64,000 nt of DNA from Coccinella septempunctata (Eukaryota > Arthropoda > Insecta > Coleoptera > Coccinellidae), in NCBI RefSeq assembly GCF_907165205.1, contig NC_058191.1, forward strand, positions 2,234,501 through 2,298,500, in the 5' to 3' direction. Numbering within the stretch: position 1 is the first letter of the stretch; every line of letters begins with the position of its first letter. Under the pieces are notes generated by a model. It did no database searches. It was given only the letters and a program-made list of their open reading frames with translations, and was not told the origin of the DNA. The position numbers and the translations under genes are program-made. Below are positions 45,341-58,501 of the stretch, piece by piece.

Positions 45341-47059
45341 TGTAATGAAGGGGTAGTTTTCTGGCAAAAAAATACCTTCTCATTTCAGAATAATCTTTTA
45401 GTTTCATTTTAGTAATTTTATTTTTGAATTAATTTTTATAGAAATCTTTTTGAATTTCCAATTCAGGATTCCGACATCGTTTGGAATTGTAAACATTCCG
45501 CACCGTTTTATTCCGTTTTCAGTCTGAAAAACGATGTCGCACCGTATAAAACATCCTGAATTGGAAGATAACCGTGTTTTTTGTTCGCTAGCACAGATAA
45601 GTCTAAATTAAGACGTCTTCATCGACGCAAATTTCACCGAATTTAGACAGCCGGGGCACATCTGATTTCCGCAACCCCTCTGTGGGTATAAAATCAGATG
45701 TCCCACCGCAGGTCACTTACTATTGACTTACGATTCACTTACGAGTGCGAACGTGATAATTCTGCCTTTTTCCGCCGATCAAAGAAATTCGAGTTTTCGT
45801 TCAGTTTAAAATCCAAAATATAATTTTTTTTTGCTTTTCTTTTGTTTCATTTTTATTTGGGGTGATTTTTTTTCAATTTACGAGTGCAAGTGGCCATACC
45901 GAAACCATAGGTAAGACGACAACCGTCCCTTTTTTATATATTATTGGAACTTCAGCTTCCCTTTCCACCCTTCCCATACCCCAGTTTAAGTTCCACTCCT
46001 ACTGCTATTAAAGCACCCCGCTGGCGTGGATACTCAGAGGGTGCATAACGCACTTTGGAGTGACAAAAACTTCCCTCATCCCTTACTCCCCAGCTCCACT
46101 CCTACTGCTAGTAGAGCACCCTGCTGGCGTGGGTACTCAGGGGGTGCAGAACGCACTTTGGAGTGGCTAACCCTCTTTCCTCCCTTATTTGATCCGGTCA
46201 GAGGAAAAGTGGTATAAGTCACAAATTCCGATTTTTGAGTTATACCGATATTTGGGTACCAAAGATTGCATATTATTCTTCTTATGAGTGGTATGAGGCA
46301 AATCGTCGTTTTGACCAAGTTATACCCATTTAATGTTTTTTCTCTCAACAAAATTTTCCATACCTATCAATGCTGTTTTTCAATCAATTGAAACGTAAAA
46401 CCTTCATTTCCAACATTCCACTTAATTGTAGTTAGATCACTTTTCCTCTCATTTATCAACGCTCACCTCTGCTGTTATTAAAGCATCCCGCTGGCGTGGA
46501 TACTCAGGGGGTGTAGAACGCACCTGAGGGTGAGTGATTCCGAGATAAACCTGTTCAAGTGTTTAAAGTAGACTGTTTCCTTTCATCCCATTATATCGAG
46601 TCTTTCACTGTACGGATTTTGTAATAGTGCCATTTGTGTTTCCTTTTACGAGTCGACAAATATAATTTGTGTACGTTGATTTTGACTTTCACTGGTTGTC
46701 GCTAACACCACAGATACCGCGGGACCTTGTCTTCGGCTCGCATAGACATAGAGACATGGACTGAGCAATGTCAGCATGAAATTGGCCTTTTTTATAGAAA
46801 GAGAGAAATGATGGTCGGGCATTTACCTTCTCTTTTTTGTTCACATAGAGGTGAGTGTGAACCAATCAATATTCTAGAAAGAGACAACTGCATTCCCGAC
46901 GTGCGTTTCTCTCTGTCACTTTTTTTGACCGTATTTCATACATAGATAGAAAGGGAAGGCACAGTCCATGTCTATATGTCTATGTCGGCTCGTAGCTACT
47001 AGGGTAGGTTTGCAATTTTCCCTTAAAGAATAGCTGGCGCTCGAGTAAAAGGCGTTACA
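45341..47059 (+). mobile_element. Solo LTR 2, 4-bp target duplication AAAC
   Basis: TGTAATG ... CGTTACA, flanked by AAAC at 45337-45340 and 47060-47063. Same hairpins and TATA box (45687) as LTR 1. It is longer (1719 bp) because of a 244-bp MITE at 46741-46984 and extra sequence near 46200-46440. The GCTGGCGTGGATACTCA unit occurs at about 46020, 46500 and, as GCTGGCGTGGGTACTCA, at 46123. Confidence 0.92.
46741..46984. mobile_element. MITE nested in LTR 2, 8-bp target duplication
   Basis: Inverted ends CATAGACATAGAGACATGGA and its complement (one mismatch), flanked by TCGGCTCG at 46733-46740 and 46985-46992. Solo LTRs 1 and 3 lack it. An 8-bp duplication is typical of hAT and P superfamilies. 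No transposase. Confidence 0.88.
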
Positions 47060-47689
47060 AAACCTATGTTTCTCTTCAGGAAAAGATATATCAGAACATA
47101 TACATAGATGAAGAAACAGATTGTTCAGAAATGATGGAGCTTGAACATTTGGTAGGTATCTACTAAGAAATATCAATCAGCTTTTAAATTTTTCTACATA
47201 ATATTTCGAAGTTGAGCGTAAACAATTTTTTGTTCTACCCTATATGAGAACGTATCCATTCACCTTGTTCGTTAAATCGATATCAAGCCATAATTAAGAT
47301 GAAAGCACCTGCCGCCTGTGAAAAATTATCGGAATTGGTCGAAAAATTAGTAGTTAGTCTGAATTCAGGTGAATCTTTAGTAGTCATGTATTTTCTTCTG
47401 CTATAACTTACAGTGAACTTCCAACAATGTTCACCATAAGAAGAAAGAATAACAAAAAGTAGGTACCGATTGAACTGCACCAAATTTCAAACAATAGTTA
47501 AAACTAAACTAATTTGAATATTTTTGGTCCACAAATATACATAGTATTATTTTCGTAGATTATGAAGACTCAAAATATTTGGAATGAAATGTGTTGGTAT
47601 TAATAAACATACTAGTATAAAATTTTGATTCAATCATTTTAGAACAGGGGTTCCCAACTTTTTCTTGGCCAGGGACCTCTTTTATATTA

Positions 47690-48115
47690 TTCTTGTTAGC
47701 AGGGACCACCTGTAATAAATCTGTAATAAATCTGCAAATTTTATGGAGCTCGATGCAGCCGTGTTCGGTCTTGACGATTATTTTATTGATTCCATCTTTT
47801 GGAAATTTTTCCATAGTCACCTTTCGAGTGGATTATCTCTCATTGACAATAACCATAAATGGAAATGTCATACATATTCTGAAAGAGCAGCTCTTCTAGT
47901 AATAGTAATAAATCTGAAAATTTTCTGGAGCTCGATGCAGCCGTTCGGTCTTGACGATTATTTTATTGATTCCATCTTTTTAGAAATATTTCGATAGTCA
48001 CCTTTCAAGTGGATTACCTCTCAATAACAATAACCGTAGATGGAAATGTGATACATATTCTGAAAAAGCAACTCTTCTAGCAATAAATTTGAAAATTTTC
48101 TGGAACTTGATGCAG
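47690..48115. repeat. Minisatellite-family copies, about 2.5 units
   Basis: Units with CATATTCTGAAAGAGCAGCT, CTTGACGATTATTTTATTGA and GGAGCTCGATGCAGCCG recur two to three times. Related to the arrays at 7180 and 32500. Confidence 0.75.
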
Positions 48116-48139
48116 CCGATGCAACCACTGAGTTAGAAG

Positions 48140-48570
48140 AAAATGTATTGTGAACATTTATGTTGGTGATACCTTTTATTTTAAATCATCCGGTTACATG
48201 TTTCGGCACATTTGGCACTATTACACTGAGTACTCTGAGAAAGAAAAGGTAGTACTCGGTACCACAAATAAGAACAAAATAGCAAACCAACCGGAAGGTC
48301 CGAAAAAGAGGAATAATTTGTAATAATAACAATTTAAATTGAATAATTTCGTTTGCTCAAACTCATGGTTTCTTGGATTCCCGTACGCTCCAGTGAACAA
48401 TTGACCCAATTACGAAATTTTCAATGTTGTTAGTTCCCTTTATTCCATCTTTTCCGACCCCTTATGTCGTTTTAGTGTTTTGTTTTTTAGAGTAATTTTT
48501 TTCAGAATCCTTGATTTGATAATTGCAAATGTGCCGAAGCATGTAACTCAGCGCTTCAAAATGGGTTTTC
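48140..48570. repeat. Inverted pair of hammerhead-like remnants
   Basis: GTTACATGTTTCGGCACATTT near 48192 and its diverged complement near 48527-48545 (AAATGTGCCGAAGCATGTAAC) bracket about 330 bp. Read outward, each keeps a stem-loop next to GAAAC (or GAAGC) but the CUGANGA box is gone (GUGUAAUA near 48220). I read this as a decayed Penelope-type end pair. Confidence 0.4.
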
Positions 48571-49516
48571 ATTAACTTGATTCAATCAGACTACGACTAT
48601 TTGGAATCTTCAATGTTAATTTTGTTTTGAAACAACATACAAATAATAAGATGATTATAGCTTTGAAGCAACGGTGCGTAAAAAGTAATTGAACCGCGTT
48701 ATATATTTACAGCAACATTATGATAGGATGCCCGAATGGGGAGAGCTGGCTAGATTAGATATAAATAAGAATAATTTTTTTCTGAGGCAGAAAATTTTTC
48801 GAAAAATAGTGCGTTCCGCCAAAACACAACAAACTCACTTCTATGGGAAATTGAAAACACCTCATTCCGCTTGTTCTGCTCATTTGCTGGATCAGGGTGA
48901 TATGCTGGATTATCCATCACAAACAAACAATAATACAATTCACCTCATACCCATCGAGTGTCCGGTCTAACGTTCTATGGTCAACTGAATAAGGATGTAA
49001 CCTTACTACAAAGCCGGATTGTTATTACATCAAGTAATTTCAAATCGATTGTATCCGATCGATCTTGAACGATGCTGATGGTTCATTAATAATGTACACG
49101 CTTTTGGTTTATTTTTCTACGTCCATAACATACCTAATGAGGGTAATGGCTTTTTGTTCGGGTCGATTATTATGATGTCAAATGCGGTAAACAGTTCGAA
49201 GAAAGTGAATGTTAATCGATATGATGAGGGAAATTAATTGAGTAATATTTCACACGTTTTTTTCGTAAACTCAAATTCTACTATTCCTATGATAGGACTG
49301 ACATAGAACTGATATAGACTTGAAATAATTTTCATATTTATGATTTCATTAGTGTATCGTATACGTGGTAATTACCTCATTGACGTTATAGAAATGTGGA
49401 AAGCATTGAGGTGAGTCGGAAGCTTTTGCGCTCTTGTTATATCCAGAGCATTCACCCATCCAGGGTTAGGCTGCTTGAGACCTCGAAGAAACAAAATTAT
49501 TTTCCCAATATTTCTA

Positions 49517-50720
49517 TACTCCACTAACATTCATTTTAGCAGTCGGTTGACCATGAAATCATTTTCTCAAGTTTTTGTAACTAGAATGGAGTGAGGTTGC
49601 CACTCATGAAATGTCGTTAATGTCATATCGCCGTTGCCACAACTAATATCAATTTTTATTACGAAAATGCCGAAAGTGATTGAAAAAAGAGACAGGGTTT
49701 CAGGAAGTGCTATTAAGAATTCAGGTCCGCTCATTAAAATAGTTATAGCCTGATATTCTAAAATCCACAATACGTCAGACGGTAGCGAAGAATATTCAAT
49801 GTAAGAGAATTTATATAGGTAATGTTTCATCTGAATCTAAACGACTTATATTTCAGCTGAATATTTCCACAATCAGAAAGATTGTGAATGAAGAGGATGA
49901 CAAAGAATTTCCTTCTATTGGCAGACCCAAAAAAGTGGTGGCATTTGAGAATTTTATGTTTGGGTGAATTAATGCGAAAAGTTTACTATAGGATTTTCGA
50001 TGAATGTTATCGTAGAATAAGTTCCCGAAAATTGATTTTTCTATTTTTTATTTGACTTATCCTATACATTGTAAATGTCTTAAGGAACCAATAAATACCT
50101 AATTATTATTATTTTATCAATGTATTAAGATGAACAGCCACAAATACGCGCAAGTTGTCCTGTTAATTGTTTATTCATGTGAAATTTTTGTTCAAAGGTG
50201 AAGTTCATCTTGACTTGAAACTTCCTTTGACTTATATTGATGCAAGATGATTTTTGTTGAAGAATTTAACATTCTTGTAATTATCTGTTAACTCCTTCGG
50301 GAGATACCCATTCCCAACCACTGCATCATATGCATTTCATCTTCGGGTTAATATTTTTGAAATCTACAACTGATGTTACGTATTTAAACTTTAACTCTCC
50401 TTAAGTTAGTACATATTATTATATTATACTGATCTCTTGTATTTTTCATGCAAATAACTGGATTTGGTATGCCTTCAATCAGTTTGTATAAACTTCTATT
50501 ATGTTCGTAACATATTTGCGACTTCATATTTTCCGAAGGTATTCGATATTGTAATAAAATACGTAATAACAGGAACTTCTGCGTAGAACGGGCAACATAG
50601 CGTTGATTTAAAACCCAAAAATTTTTGACAAGCTTCATAACCTCACATTTTCGTACTATACAGAGTGAAATGTGTCAAATTTCCATGGCCCACTGAGTAC
50701 TAAAATAAAAGTGAATGGAG
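49517..50720. repeat. Long interspersed repeat, copy 2
   Basis: Matches 23133-24532 and lacks both insertions present there, so it serves as the empty-site reference for them. No coding sequence recognised. Confidence 0.8.
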
Positions 50721-50820
50721 TATAGACATAGGGTTCGTGCAAAATTTGTGAATCATCTGGCGAACAGTTTCCGAGAAACAAATCTTTGAGTGATTTCAAA
50801 CTTTTTACCCTACAATTATA

Positions 50821-51474
50821 CAGGGTGACTCGTACAAATATTTTAACAGTAGATTCTTGAAGTCAAAAGAAACACTTTTTTTCCTATACCATTTTTCCCA
50901 TTTCGGCCATTTTAAGTTTTCATTATGAGCTTTGCGCTCCCGGGAAAAACAAAATTACCTACCTTCAGAATACAATTAGCTGAAGCTGTGACATGGCACA
51001 TCTATGGATCTTTTGAACAGAGTTGTATTCAGCCAAAGTACCCAATTTTTCAAATTTCCTATATACTTTTTAATTTTTGAACATCAAATTACTCGAAAAC
51101 AGTGAATTATACGAAAAAATATGAGGAACACTTTTATTTTAAAAAACGTTCAAATATTCATTAGATAGCATCTAATTTAGTTTCAAAAGTTGGGTTCTTT
51201 GAATTTTTGGTACTTTTATGGTACGTAATGGTCATAATAAGAAAACTGGAAAACGTGGGTGATATCTTGTATTCAAAAAAGATTAATCAAATAAATGAAA
51301 AACTATATTCCAAAATTAATTTCATTCGATGAAACCGTTTGTGAGATATCTGCCTAAAAATAACATTTCTTTATGATTTTCCAACAGCCTGTATCTTTGA
51401 AACCGAGCCGATTCGGAAAAATGGCAAAAAAGTGTTTCTTTCGAAGTCAAGAATCTACTGTTAAAAAATTTGTT
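50821..51474. mobile_element. Foldback element, TGACTCGTACAAATATTTTAACAG family, copy 2
   Basis: Starts CAGGGTGACTCGTACAAA after TA. The right side has the complementary inner arm (GAAGTCAAGAATCTACTG), with the terminal bases lost. It shares its interior with 27266-27956. Confidence 0.75.
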
Positions 51475-52319
51475 GAGATGAAAAAAAAATTGTCCAGAAA
51501 TTGTCTCTAGGTATACCAGTCGGTTTCGAAAACCAGTCGCTTCTGAAAAAAAATTGTATTAACAGTTTTTTCTCAATCACTTTCCAGGCATATGTTCCAT
51601 AGTTTTTCCGAGTCACAAAAGCCAATGACCCGAGTGAAGCACACTAGACCTATAAATAGTTTCAGAATCAAAATTTCAGATTATAAGGTACCTAATTACT
51701 GTTTCAAACCTCTTCTGATGGGATCAGTCTTAGATCGATTTCTCTATTCATTTCTTACATTTCAACCACCGTCATCGGAATATTTTTTGCACCGTCATCG
51801 GAATATTTTTTGTGTTTTACACATACAGTAATGCAACAACTGTGATTTGGTTATGATTCAAAATGAGTTGAAATAAGGAAGTTTTAAATATGAAAACTAG
51901 AGTAGAAAATATCTTCACAAAGATACTCGAGTAGTTTTCCGTATATGATTGGAGATTACAAAGATTAAACGGATAAATATCAGTTACCGGAAGTGAGTAC
52001 ATATTGGTTCAAATGACTAACTTAAAATTCTCCTCATCGTCGCCATTATCACATTGAATAGAACCTTAAAAGGCGATATTAGTTGTTTTGAGCAAATAGG
52101 GCCATATTACACATTGACTGCCTGCAGAAGTCAATTGCATTGAAAAGAGTATTAACATTGAGTATCATCTCAAAAAAATTTCATTTTCTCATGATGGAAA
52201 GGAAAGGTATTGAAGATAATAAATTCTTACTCTTACATTTATTTTCAACAATAACATATTATGTGATAACCACATATATTTCAGTCGGAATGTTGAAATA
52301 TTCTTAAGTATTCATGAGC

Positions 52320-55300
52320 TCAGTGAAATCCATAGGAATTGTCATATGATGTTTTCTTCAACATTGGAGCAGCAGATCCAGCATCCTGAAAAAGAAAAGC
52401 TATTTTAAAAAACATTGATGATTACCAGTTGTCTCTTCAATAAATACATATAACATACATATAAATATGTTATTCATTTTCCATTTTTAGAAAGACAAAC
52501 ACACATGAAGAGACATTTTTTTTAATATCATGATGATGCATTTAGAACATAGCGTGACCAGTAAGACTTGAAGGCATCCAAAACAAATTGCCCATTATTC
52601 GAATATTCATGTTTCAGTCATGCAATTTGAAAATCAATAGACCTATATTCCTAATAGTTTCCTTCAATACCAGAAGGTAATAATAGTGGAAAACATACTT
52701 TATTCGACCTATCAGAATTAGTTGATCATTCTTTTACAAAAATATCGACAGAAATTAAAACGAAAAAAATATCAATCATCCCAACAAAAATCATTTCATA
52801 AATTTTTGTCAAAATTGAATATAACGAAAGCATTATTCGAAGAGAATCATCACATGCTTCAATTTGTGAAGAAAAAGTTAAAGTGAGAATTTCATATCTA
52901 CAATAATATTTGTGAAAATGTTCTTCCCGAGTTACACTCAAGTTGGAATTTTATTTCGGAAATTTTTTTAAATGCCCGGAATATTTTTAGAAATTTCGAA
53001 ACTCGTTAAGAAATCAATTAATATTACAGAAACAGGCAATCTACCTTCATGATATGTCGACAGATACGGGTTTCGTATTATTTTATAAAAACAAATCTCT
53101 TTTCATATTTTAAAATCATATATTCAGTCAATATGCGTCAAGTCCGGAATATTTCAAGAAAAAAATATTCTCCTTCAATTTGTTATTTCCTCCGTCTATA
53201 ATCTCAGAAAACGGAAATGGTAGATTATATGAAAAATATTTGTTGAAGGTTGGTTAATATTGACACTTCGATTGAAGTATTAGACCTACACTCTCAACAA
53301 AATAGTTACTCATCTTGGACATACGATGTTAACCACATCGTGAATATGCGGGTATTTCATATACAGGCAGCTTTAAAATTACATAATAGAGAATAAAAGT
53401 CCCTTATCTGAGAAATTCTATATGGTGTGTCTCGAAATTAAAGCCATACGTTAACCATGGATTCAAAAAATAACCACATTTTTCAATGTGGCCTTAAATG
53501 TTCCGTTTCGAATTATTATGATTAGAGTATTTTGCCATCGACAAGAAAATGAGTTATTGTTTAAGATGAACTGAAGTGTTTTTCGTAAAAATATCTGTAT
53601 TGTCAAGAGAAAAATGAGAAAATGCTCAGTTTCATTTCTGACTCATTGAGGAGATGCTCTATTTTTATTTATGGCTGAGAGAGGAGATGATCTAGACCTC
53701 ATAGAGTAGAGCAAAGTTTATAGAGTTACTCATATATCATCTTTGGGTCAAAACAAACAAAATTTCTTCAATTATTGTAGTGTTTCGGACCCTAGTGTGG
53801 ATAGAACTAAATGCACAATTATTCTCAGGCTGAAAAGGCTTTTGAAATGATTTGTCTTTTAATCCAAATCCAATTAATGGAAGTATTTGAAACTGTTTTG
53901 GAAATAAAGAGTCTAGTTATCCTCAATAGTTTTAAATACATAAAAGCCTGAACGATAGAAGGCGGATGAAAGAATTCTTTTTATTTTTTTCGAAATCTTC
54001 TTGTCTCGAGACCAAATTTCAGGAAGATTTACAATGACAATTTAATCACATTTATTTTCAGTTTTTTACCTTCATTACACGAGCATGAGAAATTTGGTAT
54101 TTCGTTACGCTAGCGTAACTTGTGGCTGGTGCAATGGTCTTCACAACAGGAACGGCAGCTTTGTATATCTCAACTGGAGCATAAACAGGAGCTGGCTGTT
54201 TCAGAACAGGTGCTGCTGGGGCATAAATCGGTGCTGTTACCACATCAGGAGCCTTGAGTATTGGGGCAGCCAAGGCATAGGCATGAGCAGGAAGAAAAGA
54301 TCCTTTCAGTATTGGGGAAGGAAAGATAGGTTGGGGATTATCTTGGAAGATTGGTTCTGTATGGTAAGGCGCTGCTTTGAGCCAAGAATATGCGTCCAAA
54401 TTCAACCCATGAAGGTCTATTTCTGGATCAGGTGCAGGAGCCGCCTCAATCGCAAATGGGATCAAGCTTCCAAGAATCTGAAGAAAATTGTGATCAAATG
54501 AACAAAGTGTTTTTTTTTTAAGTTGAAGGAACTATTTCTATGACAGTGATAAATTTAAAATATAAAGAGACACCCCTATCAAGCAGCAGGTACCTTCCTG
54601 GCTGTTGCAGTTTCCGTATTGATAATTCTGCATTTTAAATGCAGTATTTGAAATAAGTTACTTTACGATTTCTGTATTGATAATAATCACCCAAAATATG
54701 GGTTGAACATAAACAGTTTTCAGGTTTATTTGAATGTTTCTGCTTTGCAGACTCGATATTCTGTATACAGGATGGTCCAGATCATAACCAAGAAATTTTA
54801 ACCACGTATTCGACATCAAAAATAAATCCTAATTATATATGTCATATAAACATATGTCGAGAAATTTTTCCTCTCCGAGATACGGGGTGTTGAAATTATA
54901 GAAAAAAAAATGCATTTTATTAATAACTTTCATACTGCTTGGAATATTTTTATGAAATTTGAGACATAGGTTTTTAGCATCAAGGAGCACTTTTTGCATA
55001 ATATCATTTCTTTTCTATTCTACCGGTGGCGTCCGTACTGCAGCGAGACTGAATATTTTCAGATGAAAAAATTATACGAAACTGGTTTTTCCGACAATGA
55101 AAATTACTATTCAAATCCTTATTCAATTTGGAACAAATTCTCTTGACTTTTTGCTGTACGAGGCACCGTTTCCGGTTAAAAAAATAAAACACATTCTCAT
55201 GCATGAAGAAATCGCCAAAATTTGATATATGTTTATATGACAAACTAGGGCTTATTTTTGATGTAGAATACGTGGTTAAAATTTCTTGGTTACGATCTGG

Positions 55301-56358
55301 ACCACCCTGTATATCTACCTGCAGATGTTTTCAAAGGTGAGGCTCTTTTTGACAGAAAGTAGAACGTAGAACTCAACAAAATAAGTTGTTTCACCAAAAA
55401 TTGTCTATATAAAATATCTAAGATGGCTGAGATACAACCCCTAGAAATTCGAAAAAATTTCATTGAATTTCAGGTACGGGACTGTGGAAGGTAACTCCGG
55501 CTTCGGAAAAACGAAACAATACATAAACATATGGCTGGACAATGAATGGTTCAGTACCAAGTTTATCGGATTAGAGGCATCAGGTCACTGTAGATAATAA
55601 TAATAATAATTGCTGTATCGTGCAATTAAGGGTGAAAAAAATGAAGAAAATTGAGGCAGTTTCTTGAAAGTGCTTATGTTAATTATGTTGGAAAAGTGCT
55701 ATGATGTTCCCCATTTCATCCCATTTTTACGACGATTGTTGAAGTGTTCGAAAAAGAAGATTGTGATGCCCATTATGAAAAAATTCGTGAATAATTTAGA
55801 CGAATTTTATTGGTGAGATTTCGAAGTAATATTTTTTTTTTCACACTTTGTGTCCTTCTTCTGTCAGTTGGTATCGAAATGGACCATTTCATAAAATCGT
55901 GTAATATAAGTTACTAAAAATAATGAGGAAAAAAGTTTCCATTTTCATTACCACGAAAATATCGAACGAGCCAATATCCTAAACGAAACCACATGGTCGA
56001 ATCAATGATCAAATGCAGAATGTACTGTAGAATAACTGTATAGTTCAGCGGGACTTGAATATACCTCTAAGTTCTTTTAGAGTTCACTGGTTTTGATACA
56101 GTCACCATCTCTGCATTTCAAGTGCAGCAACGTTGTGCAGTTTTCGTACACTGGCTTTATTTCAGTATTTGATTGGCAGGAAAACAGCGTTGTACATATC
56201 TTTTTTGTCTTGAAAAATAACACGGATTTTCATAAGGATGAAAGATCATATTAGTTATAGAGTTGTTCATTCAACAAATGAGTTCAATGAAGTTTTATTC
56301 ATGAGAAGAAAGTTTAACCTACGGTCCCAAAGGGTGAATAGTAACTCACGAGTTGCAT
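52320..56358 (-). CDS. Small Ala/Pro-rich secreted cuticle-type protein
   Basis: Proposed exons: 56358-56350 (ATGCAACTC, then GTGAGT), 54477-54070, 52385-52320; all junctions are phase 0. Exon 1 plus the start of exon 2 makes a signal peptide, MQLILGSLIPFAIEA, before APAPDPEID. The mature chain has repeated PAP, YAPA and AAPVLK-type motifs, and ends with a VVKTIAPATSYASVTKYQ segment like retinin-type insect cuticle or cornea proteins. Exon 3 adds DAGSAAPMLKKTSYDNSYGF and His, then TGA, with AATAAA about 70 bp on. Alternatively the protein ends at 54058 by reading through the exon 2 donor (ARVMKVKN), where an AATAAA also overlaps. Exon 2 is well supported; exons 1 and 3 are inferred from splice sites and phase. 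Confidence 0.65.
52386..54057. other. Probable intron of the cuticle-type gene, no other gene seen
   Basis: AT-rich, without recognisable repeats or domains. Confidence 0.5.
54768..55309. mobile_element. 542-bp foldback element, TA-CAGGATGG ends
   Basis: Flanked by TA. CAGGATGGTCCAGATC with its complement GATCTGGACCACCCTG; arms of about 90 bp continue with AAGAAATTTTAACCACGTAT and its complement. In the first intron proposed for the cuticle-type gene. Confidence 0.85.
55313..55940. mobile_element. TA-CAGGGTG element, copy 2 (partial)
   Basis: Repeats the body of 39764-40350 directly after the foldback at 54768; terminal CAGGGTG is not intact at its left end. Confidence 0.65.
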
Positions 56359-57072
56359 ACAAAATTTTATCAATTTCTCCCGCAACGGTTTGGTAAGCTT
56401 AATCATGAAATAAACAACGGAAACGGATACATTTGTATTTAAAGATATCGTAGTCGAGTAGTCTGAACAAGTTTGAAAGAATATTCGAAACACTATTATT
56501 ATCTCTCAATCATGGTAAAAATATAAATATTTGTCGGAATTACAGTCAGGATACTTATTCTTCGTATTGAAGAATTATGTTTATCATTGAACTGAAGGAA
56601 ATGTGAGATTATATTCCAGTTTGGAGTACATAAAATTGCCTATATAATAGAGGAAATCATAATGGATTAAAACTTAAAACTGTTATAGGATATCTGATAC
56701 GTCGCGTCGTAGGACCCGTAGCCAAATGGATTAGGTATACAACCAGAGGTTGTCTTTGGTATAATTAATGAGTTGAGCGAGTAAACGGAACACTGTACAA
56801 GGTGGCCCGTTTAAAATTCCATTTTCCCCTTATCTGTGAAAGAATAATAGCTACAAAAAAAGTCATATAAAAGTTGTTCACGTTCTTTCGAACTTTATTT
56901 TCTAAATGAATTTTTAAAAGAAAATCAATTATATACAGAGGGTGGTGGCAAAAGGATATGTTTTGTTAAATGGAAACACCCTATATATTATTAGATATTT
57001 GAATAGAGCTTGAAAAAATATTTACAAAAATATGAGTCAAAGGGATTTTTTGTTTTTGACTTATGAGCATGC
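56359..57072. other. Intergenic stretch, no gene seen
   Basis: Upstream of the proposed first exon of the cuticle-type gene. A TTTAAATA stretch lies near 56437; no further signal is recognised. Confidence 0.4.
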
Positions 57073-58501
57073 TGTAATGAAAGGGTGGTTTTCAAACATA
57101 CCCCCTCATTTTAGAATAATCCTTTTAGTTTCATTTTCGTAATATTATTTTTGAATTAATTTTTAGAGAAATCTTTATAAATTTCCAATTCAGGATTCCG
57201 ACATCGTTCGGAATTGTAAACATTCCGCACCGTTTTCAGTTCTGAAAAACGATGTCGCACCGTATAAAACATCCTGAATTGGAGGATAATCGTGTTTTTT
57301 TGTTCGTTAGCACAGATAATTCGAAATTAAGACGTCTTCATCGACGCAAATTTTACCTAATTTCGACAGCCGGGTCACATCTGATTTCCGCACCCCCTCT
57401 GTGGGTATAAAATCAGATGTCCCACCGCAGGTCACTTCACTTACTATTGACTTACGTTTCACTTACGAGTGCGAACGTGATAATTCTGCCTTTTTCCGCC
57501 GATCAAGGAAATTCGAGTCTTCGTTCAGTTTAAAATCCAAAATATAATTTGTTTTTGCTTTTCTTTTGTTTCATTTTCATTTGGGGTGTATAAAATCAGA
57601 TGTTCCCCCGCAGGTCACTTCACTTACGATTACTTTACTTGCTGTCGACTTGCGATTACTTACTATTAATTGCCTTAGCTAAGACTATAGTGCCGTCCGC
57701 CGTAGTAAATTATCTTTCTGACATTGAATTTTATTAGCAGATTTCTTTTGAGTTTCGTTTTCACCATTCAGGATATAAATTTTCTTTTTTTTTCTTCATC
57801 ACTCTGTATTTGGGTGATTTTTCTATTTTACGAGTGCAAGTTGCCAAACCGATATAGGTAAGACGACACTTCGTTTTTTTATGTATCATTGGAACTTCAG
57901 TCTCCGTCTACACCCCTCCTATACCCGAGTCTGAGTTCCACCCCTACTGTCAATAACGTACCCTGCTGGTGTGGATACTCGTGGGGTACAGAAGGCACTT
58001 TGGGGTGGCTACCCTTCCTAGAATTCACCCGTTCACCCCTACGGTTAGGGAAGCACTCTGCTGGTGTGGATACCCGGGGAGTGCCGAACGCGCCTAAGGG
58101 TGAGCCGTCGTAATTCTGTGTCGTCGTATTTCATCTCCTAACCTGGCTGAGGTCCAATACCTATCCGTTAAGTGTGCGTCTTAGGTTCTGGCTGGCGGAC
58201 ACGTCCGTAAACCCCGTATAACGTTTAAGATCGGATCCTGTTTCATTCCGTCCGTTTTGCCCTGTAAATTCATTGATCTCGAGTCTTTCACTGTACGAAT
58301 TTCATAATAGTGCCTTTTGTGTTTCCTTGTACGAGTCGACAAATATAAGTTGTGTACGTTGATTTTGACTTTCACTGGTTGTCGCTAACACCCCAGACAC
58401 CGAGGAACCTTGTCTTATCGGCTCATAGCTACCAGGATAGGTTTGCTATTTTCCCTTAAAGAATAGCTGGCGCTCAAATACACCGAGAAAAAGACGTTAC
58501 A
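57073..58501 (+). mobile_element. Solo LTR 3, 4-bp target duplication ATGC
   Basis: TGTAATG ... CGTTACA, flanked by ATGC at 57069-57072 and 58502-58505. Same inverted repeats and TATA hairpin (57406) as LTRs 1 and 2; a second TATAAAATCAGATGTTCCC copy near 57589 suggests an internal duplication. The CTGGTGTGGATAC unit occurs twice (57966 and 58054). Confidence 0.92.

Noticed and set aside
48689..48970. 93-residue plus-strand open frame
   Set aside because: No recognisable domain, no splice or promoter context, and it lies in repeat-rich DNA.
54085..54501. 138-residue plus-strand open frame
   Set aside because: It is the mirror of the Ala/Pro-rich exon on the other strand, whose composition and splice acceptor are far better.
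56705..56775. tRNA-like stretch (GTAGCCAAATGG, AACCAGAGGTT)
   Set aside because: No acceptor stem pairing and no T-arm GGTTCGA box.
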